A model generated the notes under the pieces. It ran no database searches. It saw nothing but the letters and a program-made list of their open reading frames with translations, and was not told where the DNA came from. The position numbers were made by a program, and so were the translations under genes. Positions 49,313-58,047 of a stretch of 64,000 bases of DNA are shown here, piece by piece. Origin of the DNA: Amycolatopsis camponoti (GTDB taxonomy: Bacteria; Actinomycetota; Actinomycetes; Mycobacteriales; Pseudonocardiaceae); assembly GCF_902497555.1 (NCBI RefSeq), contig NZ_CABVGP010000002.1, positions 1,004,501-1,068,500 on the forward strand, read 5' to 3'. How positions within the stretch are numbered: position 1 is the first letter of the stretch; every line of letters starts with the position of its first letter.

Positions 49313-50059
49313 TCAGACCGCCAGCCGGCCGCCGTCCACCGGGAGGATCGCGCCCTGGACGAAGCTCGACCCCTCCGTCACCAGGAACGCGATCGCCGCC
49401 GCGATCTCCTCGGGTGCGGCCACCCGGCCGGCCGGGCCCGCCGAGGCCAGCTCGTCCAGGCCGTCGCCGAACACCGCTGTGCCTTCGGTGCGGGTCGGGC
49501 CGGGGCTGACCGCGTTGACGCGCACGCCCGACGGGCCGTACTCCGCCGCCCACGCCTTGGTCATCAGCTCGACCGCCGCCTTCGACGAGCCGTAGAGCGC
49601 CATGCCCGCCATGCCCCGCGTCGCGACCATCGTCGACACGTTGACGATCGCGCCGTGGCCGCGCTCGGCCATCTCCGGCGCCAGCTCGGCGGTGAGGAAG
49701 AACGGCACCTTCACGTTCGTCTCGTAGACGCGGTCGAAATCGGCCTCGTCAGTGTCCGAAGTGGACCCGGTGGGGAAGATCCCGGCGTTGTTCACCAGCA
49801 CGTCGACGCGTCCGCCCACCTCACGCGCCCGCGCGGCCAGCGCACGCGCCGACGAGGCGTCCGTCAGGTCGGCCGCGACGAAGTCGGCCTTCCCGCCCGC
49901 TTCCCGGATCCGCGAGACGACCTCCGCCCCGCGCACCGCGTCCCGCCCCGACAGCACGATGTGGGCCCCGAGCCCGGCCAGCGCGACCGCTGTCGCCCGC
50001 CCGATCCCGCTGGTTCCGCCGGTCACCAGCGCCGTGGTCCCGGACAGTCCTTCAGTCAT
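49313..50059 (-). CDS. SDR family NAD(P)-dependent oxidoreductase
   Basis: The 248-residue classical short-chain dehydrogenase has TGGTSGIGRATAVALAGLG, NNAGIFPTGSTS, the catalytic Ser in NVSTMVATRG, Tyr-x3-Lys in YGSSKAAVELMTKAW, and ends LPVDGGRLAV. Substrate unknown; 3-oxoacyl-ACP reductase-like by sequence. The start could be ATG 50059 or the preceding GTG; GAGGAG lies upstream. It stands alone, convergent to the nitrilase gene with an 18-base gap. Confidence 0.92.
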   Translation of the reverse strand: MTEGLSGTTALVTGGTSGIGRATAVALAGLGAHIVLSGRDAVRGAEVVSRIREAGGKADFVAADLTDASSARALAARAREVGGRVDVLVNNAGIFPTGSTSDTDEADFDRVYETNVKVPFFLTAELAPEMAERGHGAIVNVSTMVATRGMAGMALYGSSKAAVELMTKAWAAEYGPSGVRVNAVSPGPTRTEGTAVFGDGLDELASAGPAGRVAAPEEIAAAIAFLVTEGSSFVQGAILPVDGGRLAV

Positions 50060-50184
50060 CACTCAACTCCTCGCGGCCGGGGCGTTTCCCCGGTCACCAG
50101 GTGCAAGGACGAGCACCGGACAGGACTTCCGGGCCGGCGTTCGGCGCTGCTTATGCCGGGCATCGGCCGGGGTGATGGGCGGCG

Positions 50185-50631
50185 CTACCAGGCAGAGCTC
50201 CCCGGCACCGCCGCCTTGAGCGCGGCGAGGAACCGGTCTCGGCAGACGATGTTCTCCGGGTTCCAGATCGGCGTGACGAAGTGCGCGGAGATGCTGAACT
50301 CCATCTTCTTCTCCTTGCCGTCCCTGTCCCATCGCACCAGCAGGGCGCAGCGACGGGTTGCCGTGGCCGCGATGATCGTGTCCAGGCCGATGTCGATCTC
50401 CGCGGTCAGGGGCATCACCAGGGCGTTGAGCAGCCGTTGCGGGTGAAAGTTCCAGTCGTGCAGGTTCGCGCTGTGCTTCGCGGCTCGGTTGGACAGCTGC
50501 AGGCCGGACCTCCCGATGAGCGGCACGAACACCAGCCGCTGGCCGGTGAGTATCAGCGTGCCGCCCATCATGGGAACGACTCCGAGCATCCGGCCGCCGT
50601 ACTGGCTCGCCACCACGGTCTCTTCGGACAT
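50185..50631 (-). CDS. GRAM-like lipid-binding domain protein
   Basis: The 148-residue protein has MSEETVVASQYGGRMLGVVP and GGTLILTGQRLVFVPLIG, the GRAM/PH-like first strands, then KKMEFSISAHFVTPIW. Such domains bind membrane lipids or serve in YcaP-like regulators. AAGGAAGCG precedes the ATG, with two ATGs possible (50634 or 50631). It sits between the SDR and LysR genes with 33 bases to the latter and may be co-transcribed with LysR. Confidence 0.75.
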   Translation of the reverse strand: MSEETVVASQYGGRMLGVVPMMGGTLILTGQRLVFVPLIGRSGLQLSNRAAKHSANLHDWNFHPQRLLNALVMPLTAEIDIGLDTIIAATATRRCALLVRWDRDGKEKKMEFSISAHFVTPIWNPENIVCRDRFLAALKAAVPGSSAW

Positions 50632-50663
50632 CATCGCTTCCTTCCGCCGTTGCCGGTAAGTGG

Positions 50664-51557
50664 CTACGGCGACCGCGGAAATACGTCCTCCAGCGCGGCG
50701 ACGAACTTCGCGAGGTCGCGGCGGTGCGACGTCGCCGGCCACACGGCCCAGGTCCGCCGCACCAGCGGGTTCCCGGCCAGCGGCAGCCAGCGGACCGTGT
50801 CCGGGATCGGGTACGGCCAGCCGGGCGGCGCGAACGCGTAGGCCCCGCCGGCACTGACCGCCGGGATCTTCAGCTCGACGATCAGCCGCCGGTCTTCCGG
50901 CACCTCCGGGCCGACGTCGAGGCCGTGGCTGCGCAGCGTCGCCGCCAGCTCGTCGTACCACGCCGGGCTGCCCGCGCGGGCGAAGGCGAACCACTCCAGC
51001 CCGGCCAGGTCCTCCAGCCGGACCGGCGAGCCCAGCTTCTCCGCTAGGTCGGTCGCCAACAGGACGCCGACGTTCTCCTCGACGACGAGCAGCGCGTCGA
51101 GGTCGGGCCCGGCCGGGCGCTCACGCACCAGCCCGACGTCCAGCTCGTCCGCTCGCAGCGCCGCCACCTGCGCCACCGACGACAGGTGCCGGGCCTGCAC
51201 CCGCGTGTCGGGGCAGTCCTCCGCGAGCCGCGCGAGGGCCGACGGCAGCAGCTCCGGCGGCAGTTCCAGGGGGACGCCGACGCGCAGCACGTCGGTCTTC
51301 GTGTGCCGGGCCATGGTGGCGACGGCCTGGTCGTGGCGGGCCAGCACCGCGCGGGCCTCGCCCAGCAGCGTCGTCCCGGCGTCCGTCACCTGGACGCCGG
51401 TGCTGGTGCGGACCAGCAGCCGGACGCCGAGACGGCGTTCCAGCGCGGTGATCGTCTGGGACAGAGCCGGCTGGCTGACGTGCAGCTGCCGCGCCGCCTT
51501 CGACATCGCGCCCGCTTCGACGACCGCGACGAACGCCCGCAGCTCACGGATCTCCAT
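50664..51557 (-). CDS. LysR family transcriptional regulator
   Basis: The 297-residue protein has the LysR winged helix MEIRELRAFVAVVEAGAMSK, AARQLHVSQPALSQTITALE and a type 2 periplasmic-binding-like effector domain. It begins inside the P450 stop (TGATG) and reads in the same direction, so the regulator is made from the P450 transcript, which is unusual for LysR regulators that normally lie divergent to targets. It may still act on the P450 promoter at 52820. Confidence 0.92.
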   Translation of the reverse strand: MEIRELRAFVAVVEAGAMSKAARQLHVSQPALSQTITALERRLGVRLLVRTSTGVQVTDAGTTLLGEARAVLARHDQAVATMARHTKTDVLRVGVPLELPPELLPSALARLAEDCPDTRVQARHLSSVAQVAALRADELDVGLVRERPAGPDLDALLVVEENVGVLLATDLAEKLGSPVRLEDLAGLEWFAFARAGSPAWYDELAATLRSHGLDVGPEVPEDRRLIVELKIPAVSAGGAYAFAPPGWPYPIPDTVRWLPLAGNPLVRRTWAVWPATSHRRDLAKFVAALEDVFPRSP

Positions 51558-52819
51558 CAGCGCGCCCAGCGGATCGGCAGCGACTTCAGGCCGTTCTGGA
51601 AGTTCGACCGCAGCCGCACCGGCTCGCCGGCGAGCGTCACTTCGCCCAGCAGATCGAGCACAGCGCCGAACATGGCCCGCATCTGGACCCTGGCCAGGTG
51701 CGAGCCGAGGCAGAAGTGCGGGCCGTGGCCGAAGGTCAGGTGGTCGTTCGGGGTGCGGCCGACGTCGAAGTCGTCCGGCGCGGTGAACACCGAAGGGTCG
51801 CGGTTGGCCGCGGAGAACCAGACGACCACCTTGTCCCCGGCCCGGATGTCCACATCGGACAGAGTGACGTCGGCGGTCGCGGTCCGCCGGAAGTTCATCA
51901 CCGGCGTCCACCAGCGCAGCATCTCTTCGACCGCGGACGGCAGCAGCGACCGGTCGGCCAGCAGCCGCCGGTACTGCGCGGGGTGCGCGAGCAGCGCCAG
52001 CAGCCCGCCGGGCAGGCCGTTGCGCAGGGTTTCGTTGCCCGCCACGGAAAACAGCCAGAAGAGGTTCTCGAACTCGGCGAGCGAGACGCGCCCGCCGTCG
52101 TCGCCGACGTGCTGCATCAGGTTGCTCATGACGTCGTCACCGGGGTGCTCGCGCTTGTATTCGCCGAGCGCGTTGGCGTACGCGTAGAGGTCCGGCATGC
52201 CGGCGCGGGTGCGCGGGTCCGGCATCGCCCCGCCGGGACCGGGGGACGGGCGGACGGCGAGCGCGGCCCGCGCGAGGTCGCTCACCTCGGTTTCGGAGAC
52301 GGTCGAGCTGACCGCGTACTCGGCGTCCTGGTAGCCGATGACCCGGTTGCTCCAGTCGTACATCAGCCGCCGGTCCTGTTCCGGCACGCCGAACACCCCG
52401 GCGAGGGTGAGCAGCGGCAGGTCGGCGGCGACCTTGGCGAAGTCGCACTCACCCCGCTCGGCGACCGCCGCGACGAGGTCCCGCGCCCACGCCTCGATCT
52501 GCGACGTCAGCTTCGCGACGGCCCGTGGCGTGAACGCCTTGGTGAGCAGCCCGCGCAGCCGGCCGTGCTCCGGCGGGTCCATGTTGAGCATCATCCGGCG
52601 CACGTAGGCGAGGTCGGCCTCCGAAGCGGGATCGCGGATCTGCGTCCCGCCGAGCTGGGAGGAGAACAGGCCCGGATCACGCAGGACGCGCCGCACGTCG
52701 GCGTGCCGCAGCACGGCCCAGAAGTCGTCGACGCGCACCACCGGCGACGCGGCGCGCAGCCGCGCCAGCTCGTCGTACGGCACCCCTCGCACGTAGGTGT
52801 CCGGATCGGTGATCCCCAC
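51557..52819 (-). CDS. Cytochrome P450
   Basis: The 420-residue P450 has the I-helix motif AGNETLRNGLPGG with the acid-alcohol pair replaced (Glu-Thr), the ExxR-like EEMLRWWTPVMNFRR, and heme motif FGHGPHFCLGSHLARVQMRA. The sequence MLNMDPPEHGRLRGLLTKAF is characteristic of CYP124/125/126/142-related steroid or fatty acid hydroxylases. It lacks a ferredoxin gene nearby. The GTG at 52819 is 46 bases from the divergent hydrolase; promoter must overlap. Confidence 0.9.
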   Translation of the reverse strand: MGITDPDTYVRGVPYDELARLRAASPVVRVDDFWAVLRHADVRRVLRDPGLFSSQLGGTQIRDPASEADLAYVRRMMLNMDPPEHGRLRGLLTKAFTPRAVAKLTSQIEAWARDLVAAVAERGECDFAKVAADLPLLTLAGVFGVPEQDRRLMYDWSNRVIGYQDAEYAVSSTVSETEVSDLARAALAVRPSPGPGGAMPDPRTRAGMPDLYAYANALGEYKREHPGDDVMSNLMQHVGDDGGRVSLAEFENLFWLFSVAGNETLRNGLPGGLLALLAHPAQYRRLLADRSLLPSAVEEMLRWWTPVMNFRRTATADVTLSDVDIRAGDKVVVWFSAANRDPSVFTAPDDFDVGRTPNDHLTFGHGPHFCLGSHLARVQMRAMFGAVLDLLGEVTLAGEPVRLRSNFQNGLKSLPIRWAR

Positions 52820-52865
52820 GCGCCGACCCTAGCCGCGCCCACCGACAGTTTGGCAGGCTGCTCCG

Positions 52866-53594
52866 ATGGACACGCTGAACATGCGCACCGGCGGCGAGGG
52901 CGAACCGGCCGTTCTCCTCCTGCACGGCCTGGGCGCGACCGGAGCCGTGTGGAACCACTTCGCCCCGCCGCTCGGCCGGCGCGTCCTGGTCCCCGACCTG
53001 CCCGGCCACGGCCCGTCCTCGCCGCTGCCGCACTACTCCTTCGAGACGCTCACCGCCGCCGTCGCTCGGGCGCTCCCCGACCGCAGGCCACTGGTCGTCG
53101 CCGGGCACTCGCTCGGCGGGGTGCTCGCGCTCGAGCTCGCGTCCGGCAAGTACGACGTCGAGGTGCTGGGCGTGCTGGCCCTCGGGGTGAAGGTCGAGTG
53201 GACCCAGGACGACCTGGGCCGCGTGGCGACGCTCGCGGCGCGCCCGGCCCGGCTGTTCGAGACGCGCGTGGACGCCGAGCAGGCCTACCTGAAGGTCTCC
53301 GGGCTGCTGGGCATCGCGCCCGCGGACCCGGCCGGGCTTCGCGAGACCGAGGGAGGTTGGCGTCTCGCGATGGACCCGGCCGCGTTCGGCGTCGGCGCGC
53401 CGGACATGCCGGCGCTGCTCGCCGCGGCGCGGTGCCCGGTCGTGCTGGCGGCGGGCGAGAACGACCCGATGAGCCGTCCCGGCCGGCTACGCGCGCTGGA
53501 CCCGGACGCGGTCACGCTCGCCGGCCTCGGGCACAACGCCCACGTCGAGGATCCAGCCGCCGTACGCGCTCTCCTGGAACGCTTCGGCGTCTGA
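52866..53594 (+). CDS. Alpha/beta hydrolase
   Basis: The 242-residue product has VLLLHGLGATGAVWNHFAPP, the nucleophile Ser in VVAGHSLGGVLALELA, Asp in LAAGENDPMSRPG and His in GLGHNAHVEDPAAV. It is an esterase, lipase or thioesterase of unknown substrate. Divergent from the P450 gene. A terminator follows. Confidence 0.9.
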   Translation: MDTLNMRTGGEGEPAVLLLHGLGATGAVWNHFAPPLGRRVLVPDLPGHGPSSPLPHYSFETLTAAVARALPDRRPLVVAGHSLGGVLALELASGKYDVEVLGVLALGVKVEWTQDDLGRVATLAARPARLFETRVDAEQAYLKVSGLLGIAPADPAGLRETEGGWRLAMDPAAFGVGAPDMPALLAAARCPVVLAAGENDPMSRPGRLRALDPDAVTLAGLGHNAHVEDPAAVRALLERFGV

Positions 53595-53605
53595 AGGCTC
53601 GGGTG

Positions 53606-53632
53606 CAGCCGTCGTACCCCATGCGACGGCTG
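53606..53632 (+). terminator. Terminator after alpha/beta hydrolase
   Basis: CAGCCGTCG (53606-53614) pairs with CGACGGCTG (53624-53632) around a 9-base loop, 12 bases after the stop. Confidence 0.7.
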
Positions 53633-53836
53633 CTCCGAACCCCTCGCCACCACCGGACCCGAGAAAGCCTAGGAAACCGTGGTGGACGTGCGCCTGTACC
53701 CGCGGTCCACGGCGTCGTCACGGTCGGTACCTGCGGAAACGGTTACCTTTCTCCGTTCGGTGGTACAGGTGGAGCGGCACGATCGGAATCCTGGAGGGGT
53801 ACGTTCCGCTGCGGGGCACGCGGGGAGAGGACGCCT

Positions 53837-56800
53837 GTGGAAGAAGGCCTGCCGTTCGCCGGGTGGCTGCGGCACCGGCGCGTGCTCGCCGGCCTCACCC
53901 AGGCCCAGCTCGCCGAGCGCGCCGGAGTGAGCCAGCGCGCGGTGCGCAACGCCGAGCTCGGCACCGTCCGCCGGCCCCGGCCGGAGACCGAGCGCCGGCT
54001 GCGGGAAGCGCTTGCCGAAGCGCCTCCGGAGCCGGTGCGGATCGGCGTCCTGGGCCCGCTCACCGTGCGGTGCGGGGACTCCCCGGTCGAGATCGGCGCC
54101 GAGAAGCAACGCCTGCTGCTCGCGATGCTGGCGCTGCAGCCGAACCGCACCGTCCGGCGCGAGGACCTCGTCGACGTCATCTGGGACGAGCCGCCGCCGT
54201 CCTGCCTGGAGCTGCTCCACACCTACGTCGCCCGGTTGCGGCGCGCGCTGCGGCCCGCCGACCTCATCACCACCGACAAGGGTGGGTACCGGCTGACCGC
54301 CGATGCGGACGCGCTGGACCTGCTGCGGTTCGAGAAGTTCCTGGAAGAGGGCGCCCACCGCGAAGCCCTGGAGCTCTGGCGCGGTCCGGCCCTCGCCGAC
54401 GTCGGACGGCTCGGGCAGCACCCCGCCCGGCTGGCCCTGGCGATGAAGCGCGCGAAGACGGTGATGGCGTACGCCGAGGCGGCCGACCCCGAGGACGCGG
54501 CGGTCCAGCTGCGCGTGCTCACCGCCGAGGAGCCGCTGAACGAGTCCGCGCACGCCCGGCTCATGCTGGTGCTCGCCGCGTCCGGGCGGCAGGCCGCCGC
54601 GCTGGCCGTGTTCGAAGAGGTCCGGCAGCGGCTGGACGGCGAGCTGGGCATCGAACCCGGCCCCGAGCTGCGCGCGGCCCAGCGGCAGGTGCTGCGCCAG
54701 GACTTCGCCGCCCCGGAACCGCCGGCCCGCGTCCCCGCCCAGCTGCCCGCGGACGTCGCCGGCTTCCGCGGCCGCACCACCCAGCTGGCCGAGCTCGACG
54801 CCCTCCGGGACGGCGGCGGCACCGGTGCGCGCATCGCCGTCCTGTCCGGCACGGGCGGGGTCGGCAAGACCGCTCTCGCCGTCCACTGGGCCCAGCGGTC
54901 CCTCGATGAGTTCCCGGACGGCCAGCTCTACCTCGACCTGCACGGCTACGGCACGGTCCGGCCGGTCGAGCCGGGCGACGCGCTGTCGGGGTTCCTGCGC
55001 GCCCTCGGCGTCGACGGCGCGGACATCCCCGCCGAGCCGGAAGAGCGCGCCGCGAAGTTCCGCACCGCGCTCACCGGCCGGCGGATGGTGCTGCTGCTGG
55101 ACAACGCCGGCTCGGTCGGGCAGGTCCGCCCGCTGCTGCCCGGCTCGGCGTCGTGCCTGGTGCTCGTGACCAGCCGCGACGCGCTGCCCGGGCTGGTCGC
55201 GCGGCACGGCGCCCGCCGCGTGCTCGTCGACCTGCTGACCGACGCCGAGGCCCTCGACCTGCTGCGGACGCTGCTCGGCGCGCGCGTCGACGCCGAGCCG
55301 GACGCCACCGAGGCGCTGATCGGCTACTCGGCCCGGCTGCCGCTGGCGCTGCGGCTGGTCGCGGAGCTGGCGCTGAGCCGGCCGGGGGAGCGGCTCGCCG
55401 CCCTCGCGGACGAGCTGGCCGACGAACGGCGCCGGCTCGACCTGCTCGACGGCGGCGGCGACCCGCTGACCGCGGTCCGGGCCGTCTTCTCGTGGTCCTA
55501 CCGGCACCTGGCGGCCGACGCCGCGCGCGTGTTCCGCCTCTGCGGCCTGCACCCGGGCCGCGACCTGACCCCCGCCGCGATCGCCGCGCTCGCCGGCGTC
55601 GCCCTGCCGGAGGCGGAACGGCTGACGGCCACGCTGGTCCGCGCCCACCTCGCGCAGGAGACCGGCGACGACCGCTTCCAGCAGCACGACCTCCTGCGCG
55701 TCTACGCCGCCGAACTCGCGGCGCGGGACGAGACCGAGAGCCACGACGCGCAGGAGCGGCTGTTCGACTTCTACGTCCGGTCGGCCGCGCAGGCCATGGA
55801 CGCCGTCCTGCCGCAGGAACGGCACCTGCGCCCCGCCGTCCCGGACCCGGACGTCAAGGTGATCGACGCGCCGGCGTGGCTGGAGGCCGAGCGCCGCAAC
55901 CTCCTCGCCGTCGCGGCGCACGCGACGCGGCACGGGTGGTCCGACCACCTGCGGCTGCTGTCCGGGATCCTGTGGCACTACCTGGACGTCGGCGGCTACC
56001 ACGAGGAATCACTGGTGCTGCACTCGCACGCGTCGGCGCTGGCCCACGACGCCGGCGACCGGGTGGCCGAGGCCGAGCCGCTCATCCTGATCGCGGTCGG
56101 CCACTGGCGCGTCGGCCGGTCGCGGGAGGCGCGCCGGTACCTGGAGGAGGCGCTCGCCCTCGCCCGCGAGACCGGCGACCGGCGCACCGAGATCCACTCG
56201 GTCAACACCCTCGGCCTGGTCTGCCGGGCGCTGGGCCGGTTCGCCGAGGCGATCACGTACTCGACCGAAGCCCTGGCCCTGGCCCGCAAGGCCGGCGACC
56301 GCACCAGCGAAGGCCTGGTGCTGGTGGTGCTGGGCTGCTCCTGCCGCGGCATCGGCCGCTACGGCGAAGCGATCGGCTACCTAGAGGAAGCACGCGCACT
56401 GGCCCGCGACACGGCCGACCGCACTTCCGAGGGCTACGCGCTGGTCAACCTGGGCGACGCGCTGTCGGCGCTGGGCCGTCACGACGAAGCCGTCCGCTCG
56501 CTGGAGGAAGGACTGGAGCACTTCCGCGCGATGGGCGTGTGGGTGAGCGAGGGGTACGCGCTCGGCATCCTCGGCGACATCGAGCACGCACGCGGGCGGT
56601 ACCCGGAAGCCGCGGCGCACCTCGAGCGGGCGCTGGAAATCGCGCAGGAGACGGGCAGCCCGACCAACCGCAGTGTCGCGTTGAAGCACTTGGGCGACGT
56701 CCGGCTGGCGCAAGGCCGGCACACGGAAGCGGCCCAGCACCTCGAAGAGGCACTGGGCCTGGCCCGCGAATGCGGCGACCGGGGCGTGGAGTCCCGGGTG

Positions 56801-57064
56801 CTCAACAGCCTCGGTGCGTTGGCGGCGGCGACGGGCGCGTCCTCGGACGCGCTCGGCCATCACCGTGAAGCCCTTGCCGTGGCGAAGGAAACGGGCTGCC
56901 GTCCCGAGCAGGGCAAGGCCTACTACGGGCTCGGCGAAGTCCATTGTGGACTGGGTGACGTGACGGCCGCGCGCGAGCACTGGGAACGCGCGCTGGCCTG
57001 TTACGCCGGGGAGTGCGTGCCCGGCGCGAAGCGGGTCCGGGACCGGCTGGCGGACCTGGCGTAG
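53837..57064 (+). CDS. Large XRE-SARP-NB-ARC-TPR transcriptional regulator (AfsR-like)
   Basis: This 1,075-residue regulator has an XRE HTH (AGLTQAQLAERAGVSQRAVR, residues about 10-60), a SARP winged helix (VRIGVLGPLTVRCGDSPVEI) with bacterial transcriptional activation domain (to about 290), an NB-ARC domain (FRGRTTQLAELDAL; Walker A GTGGVGKTALA; RMVLLLDNAGSVGQVRPLLP) to about 600, and at least eight TPRs up to the end (RYLEEALALARETGDRRTEI and similar). AfsR-type proteins start antibiotic clusters after ATP binding. The GTG at 53837 follows GAGAGG. No biosynthetic cluster adjoins it directly, so its target is open. Confidence 0.9.
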   Translation: MEEGLPFAGWLRHRRVLAGLTQAQLAERAGVSQRAVRNAELGTVRRPRPETERRLREALAEAPPEPVRIGVLGPLTVRCGDSPVEIGAEKQRLLLAMLALQPNRTVRREDLVDVIWDEPPPSCLELLHTYVARLRRALRPADLITTDKGGYRLTADADALDLLRFEKFLEEGAHREALELWRGPALADVGRLGQHPARLALAMKRAKTVMAYAEAADPEDAAVQLRVLTAEEPLNESAHARLMLVLAASGRQAAALAVFEEVRQRLDGELGIEPGPELRAAQRQVLRQDFAAPEPPARVPAQLPADVAGFRGRTTQLAELDALRDGGGTGARIAVLSGTGGVGKTALAVHWAQRSLDEFPDGQLYLDLHGYGTVRPVEPGDALSGFLRALGVDGADIPAEPEERAAKFRTALTGRRMVLLLDNAGSVGQVRPLLPGSASCLVLVTSRDALPGLVARHGARRVLVDLLTDAEALDLLRTLLGARVDAEPDATEALIGYSARLPLALRLVAELALSRPGERLAALADELADERRRLDLLDGGGDPLTAVRAVFSWSYRHLAADAARVFRLCGLHPGRDLTPAAIAALAGVALPEAERLTATLVRAHLAQETGDDRFQQHDLLRVYAAELAARDETESHDAQERLFDFYVRSAAQAMDAVLPQERHLRPAVPDPDVKVIDAPAWLEAERRNLLAVAAHATRHGWSDHLRLLSGILWHYLDVGGYHEESLVLHSHASALAHDAGDRVAEAEPLILIAVGHWRVGRSREARRYLEEALALARETGDRRTEIHSVNTLGLVCRALGRFAEAITYSTEALALARKAGDRTSEGLVLVVLGCSCRGIGRYGEAIGYLEEARALARDTADRTSEGYALVNLGDALSALGRHDEAVRSLEEGLEHFRAMGVWVSEGYALGILGDIEHARGRYPEAAAHLERALEIAQETGSPTNRSVALKHLGDVRLAQGRHTEAAQHLEEALGLARECGDRGVESRVLNSLGALAAATGASSDALGHHREALAVAKETGCRPEQGKAYYGLGEVHCGLGDVTAAREHWERALACYAGECVPGAKRVRDRLADLA

Positions 57065-57225
57065 TGCCGCTCGTCGGCGACGAGATCGCCTTCGAGGCGC
57101 TGGGCGTCCCGGTCGTAGACGTTCGTGCTGCCCGCCAAGCGGTTGCGCGGGTACGGACGGCGGCGGTAGGCGTGGTCGAGCGCCCAGGCGAGCAGGACAA
57201 CGGCGGCGAGAACGGCGATGATCAT
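57001..57225 (-). CDS. Small single-span membrane protein (74 aa)
   Basis: MIIAVLAAVVLLAWALDHAY is a single N-terminal helix, then a basic segment RRRPYPRNRLAGSTNVYDR and a polar C-terminus with RDAQRLEGDLVADERHYARS. It has an excellent ribosome site (GGGAGGAGCGTC). It overlaps the methyltransferase stop by 4 bases (ATGA) and the 3' end of the convergent SARP gene by 64 bases. Family not known. It may anchor or assist the methyltransferase. Confidence 0.75.
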   Translation of the reverse strand: MIIAVLAAVVLLAWALDHAYRRRPYPRNRLAGSTNVYDRDAQRLEGDLVADERHYARSASRSRTRFAPGTHSPA

Positions 57226-58019
57226 GACGCTCCTCCCGGAGTGCGAGTTGCTGTTACCTTGAAGAACGTGTAGTGGAAGGTCCCGTATTCCCTGGTGGTG
57301 CGGTGAAGAGCGGCGATGCCGCGGGCCCAGTCCGCCTCCGTCATGAGCCCCTTCGCCACGGCGGTTTCGCCGACGCCCTCGACCATCGCGGTGAACGTGT
57401 CGCGGGTGAAGCCGGTGACGAGGTCCGGCCGGGACGCGTCCGCGTAGACCGTCCGCGGCTCCACCCGGACGTCGTCGAAACCGGCGTCGGCCAGCAACGG
57501 GTAGAGGCGCCGGCCGAGGAGCCCGTCGCCGCCGGCGTCGGCCTGCAGGCGCACGAGGCAGTCGATCGCGGCCTGGGCGTGTTCGCTGCGCGGGTGGAAG
57601 AAGGCCGAGCCGTGGTCGCCCTCGATGACGGTGATCGTCCCGCCCGGCCGCAGCAGGGTTTTCAGGTGCGCCAACGCTTTCTCCGGCTCCGGCAGGTGTT
57701 CGAGCACGAAGCAGACGAAGAGGTGGTCCCACTCGCCGTCGAGCGCGAAGAGGTCGGCCTGGCGGAACTCGACCTCGGGGACCCTCCTTCCCGCTTGGTC
57801 GAGGGAGTCCGCGGAGACGTCGACCGCGGTCAGGTGCGCGTCCGGGCTGCGCGCCACGAGGTGGACGGTCTGGGCGCCGACGCCGCAGCCGACCTCCAGC
57901 ACGCGGCTCCCGGCGGGGTAGGCCGTCCCGTCGTGCAGCAGCGCGGCCAGGGTGTCGGCCTGGTCGCCGAGGCGGCGGGCCTCGGGGGCGGTGTATCCGT
58001 GCACGTAAGTGGTGTCCAT
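57222..58019 (-). CDS. SAM-dependent class I methyltransferase
   Basis: The 265-residue product has VLEVGCGVGAQTVHLVARSP (motif I), DVSADSLDQAGR, FVCFVLEHLPEPEKALAHLK and LLRPGGTITVIEGDHGS. It matches the UbiE/TrmB-like Methyltransf_25/11 family acting on small molecules or lipids. It is divergent from the MocR gene with only 27 bases between the starts and operonic with a small membrane protein, so MocR is its probable controller. Confidence 0.87.
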   Translation of the reverse strand: MDTTYVHGYTAPEARRLGDQADTLAALLHDGTAYPAGSRVLEVGCGVGAQTVHLVARSPDAHLTAVDVSADSLDQAGRRVPEVEFRQADLFALDGEWDHLFVCFVLEHLPEPEKALAHLKTLLRPGGTITVIEGDHGSAFFHPRSEHAQAAIDCLVRLQADAGGDGLLGRRLYPLLADAGFDDVRVEPRTVYADASRPDLVTGFTRDTFTAMVEGVGETAVAKGLMTEADWARGIAALHRTTREYGTFHYTFFKVTATRTPGGAS

Positions 58020-58047
58020 ACGCCCAGCGTGCTGCGACAATGGCTCG

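Noticed and set aside
51698..53836. Upstream extension of the SARP gene frame
   Set aside because: It crosses the P450 and hydrolase genes; the GTG at 53837 gives the HTH N-terminus and has a ribosome site.
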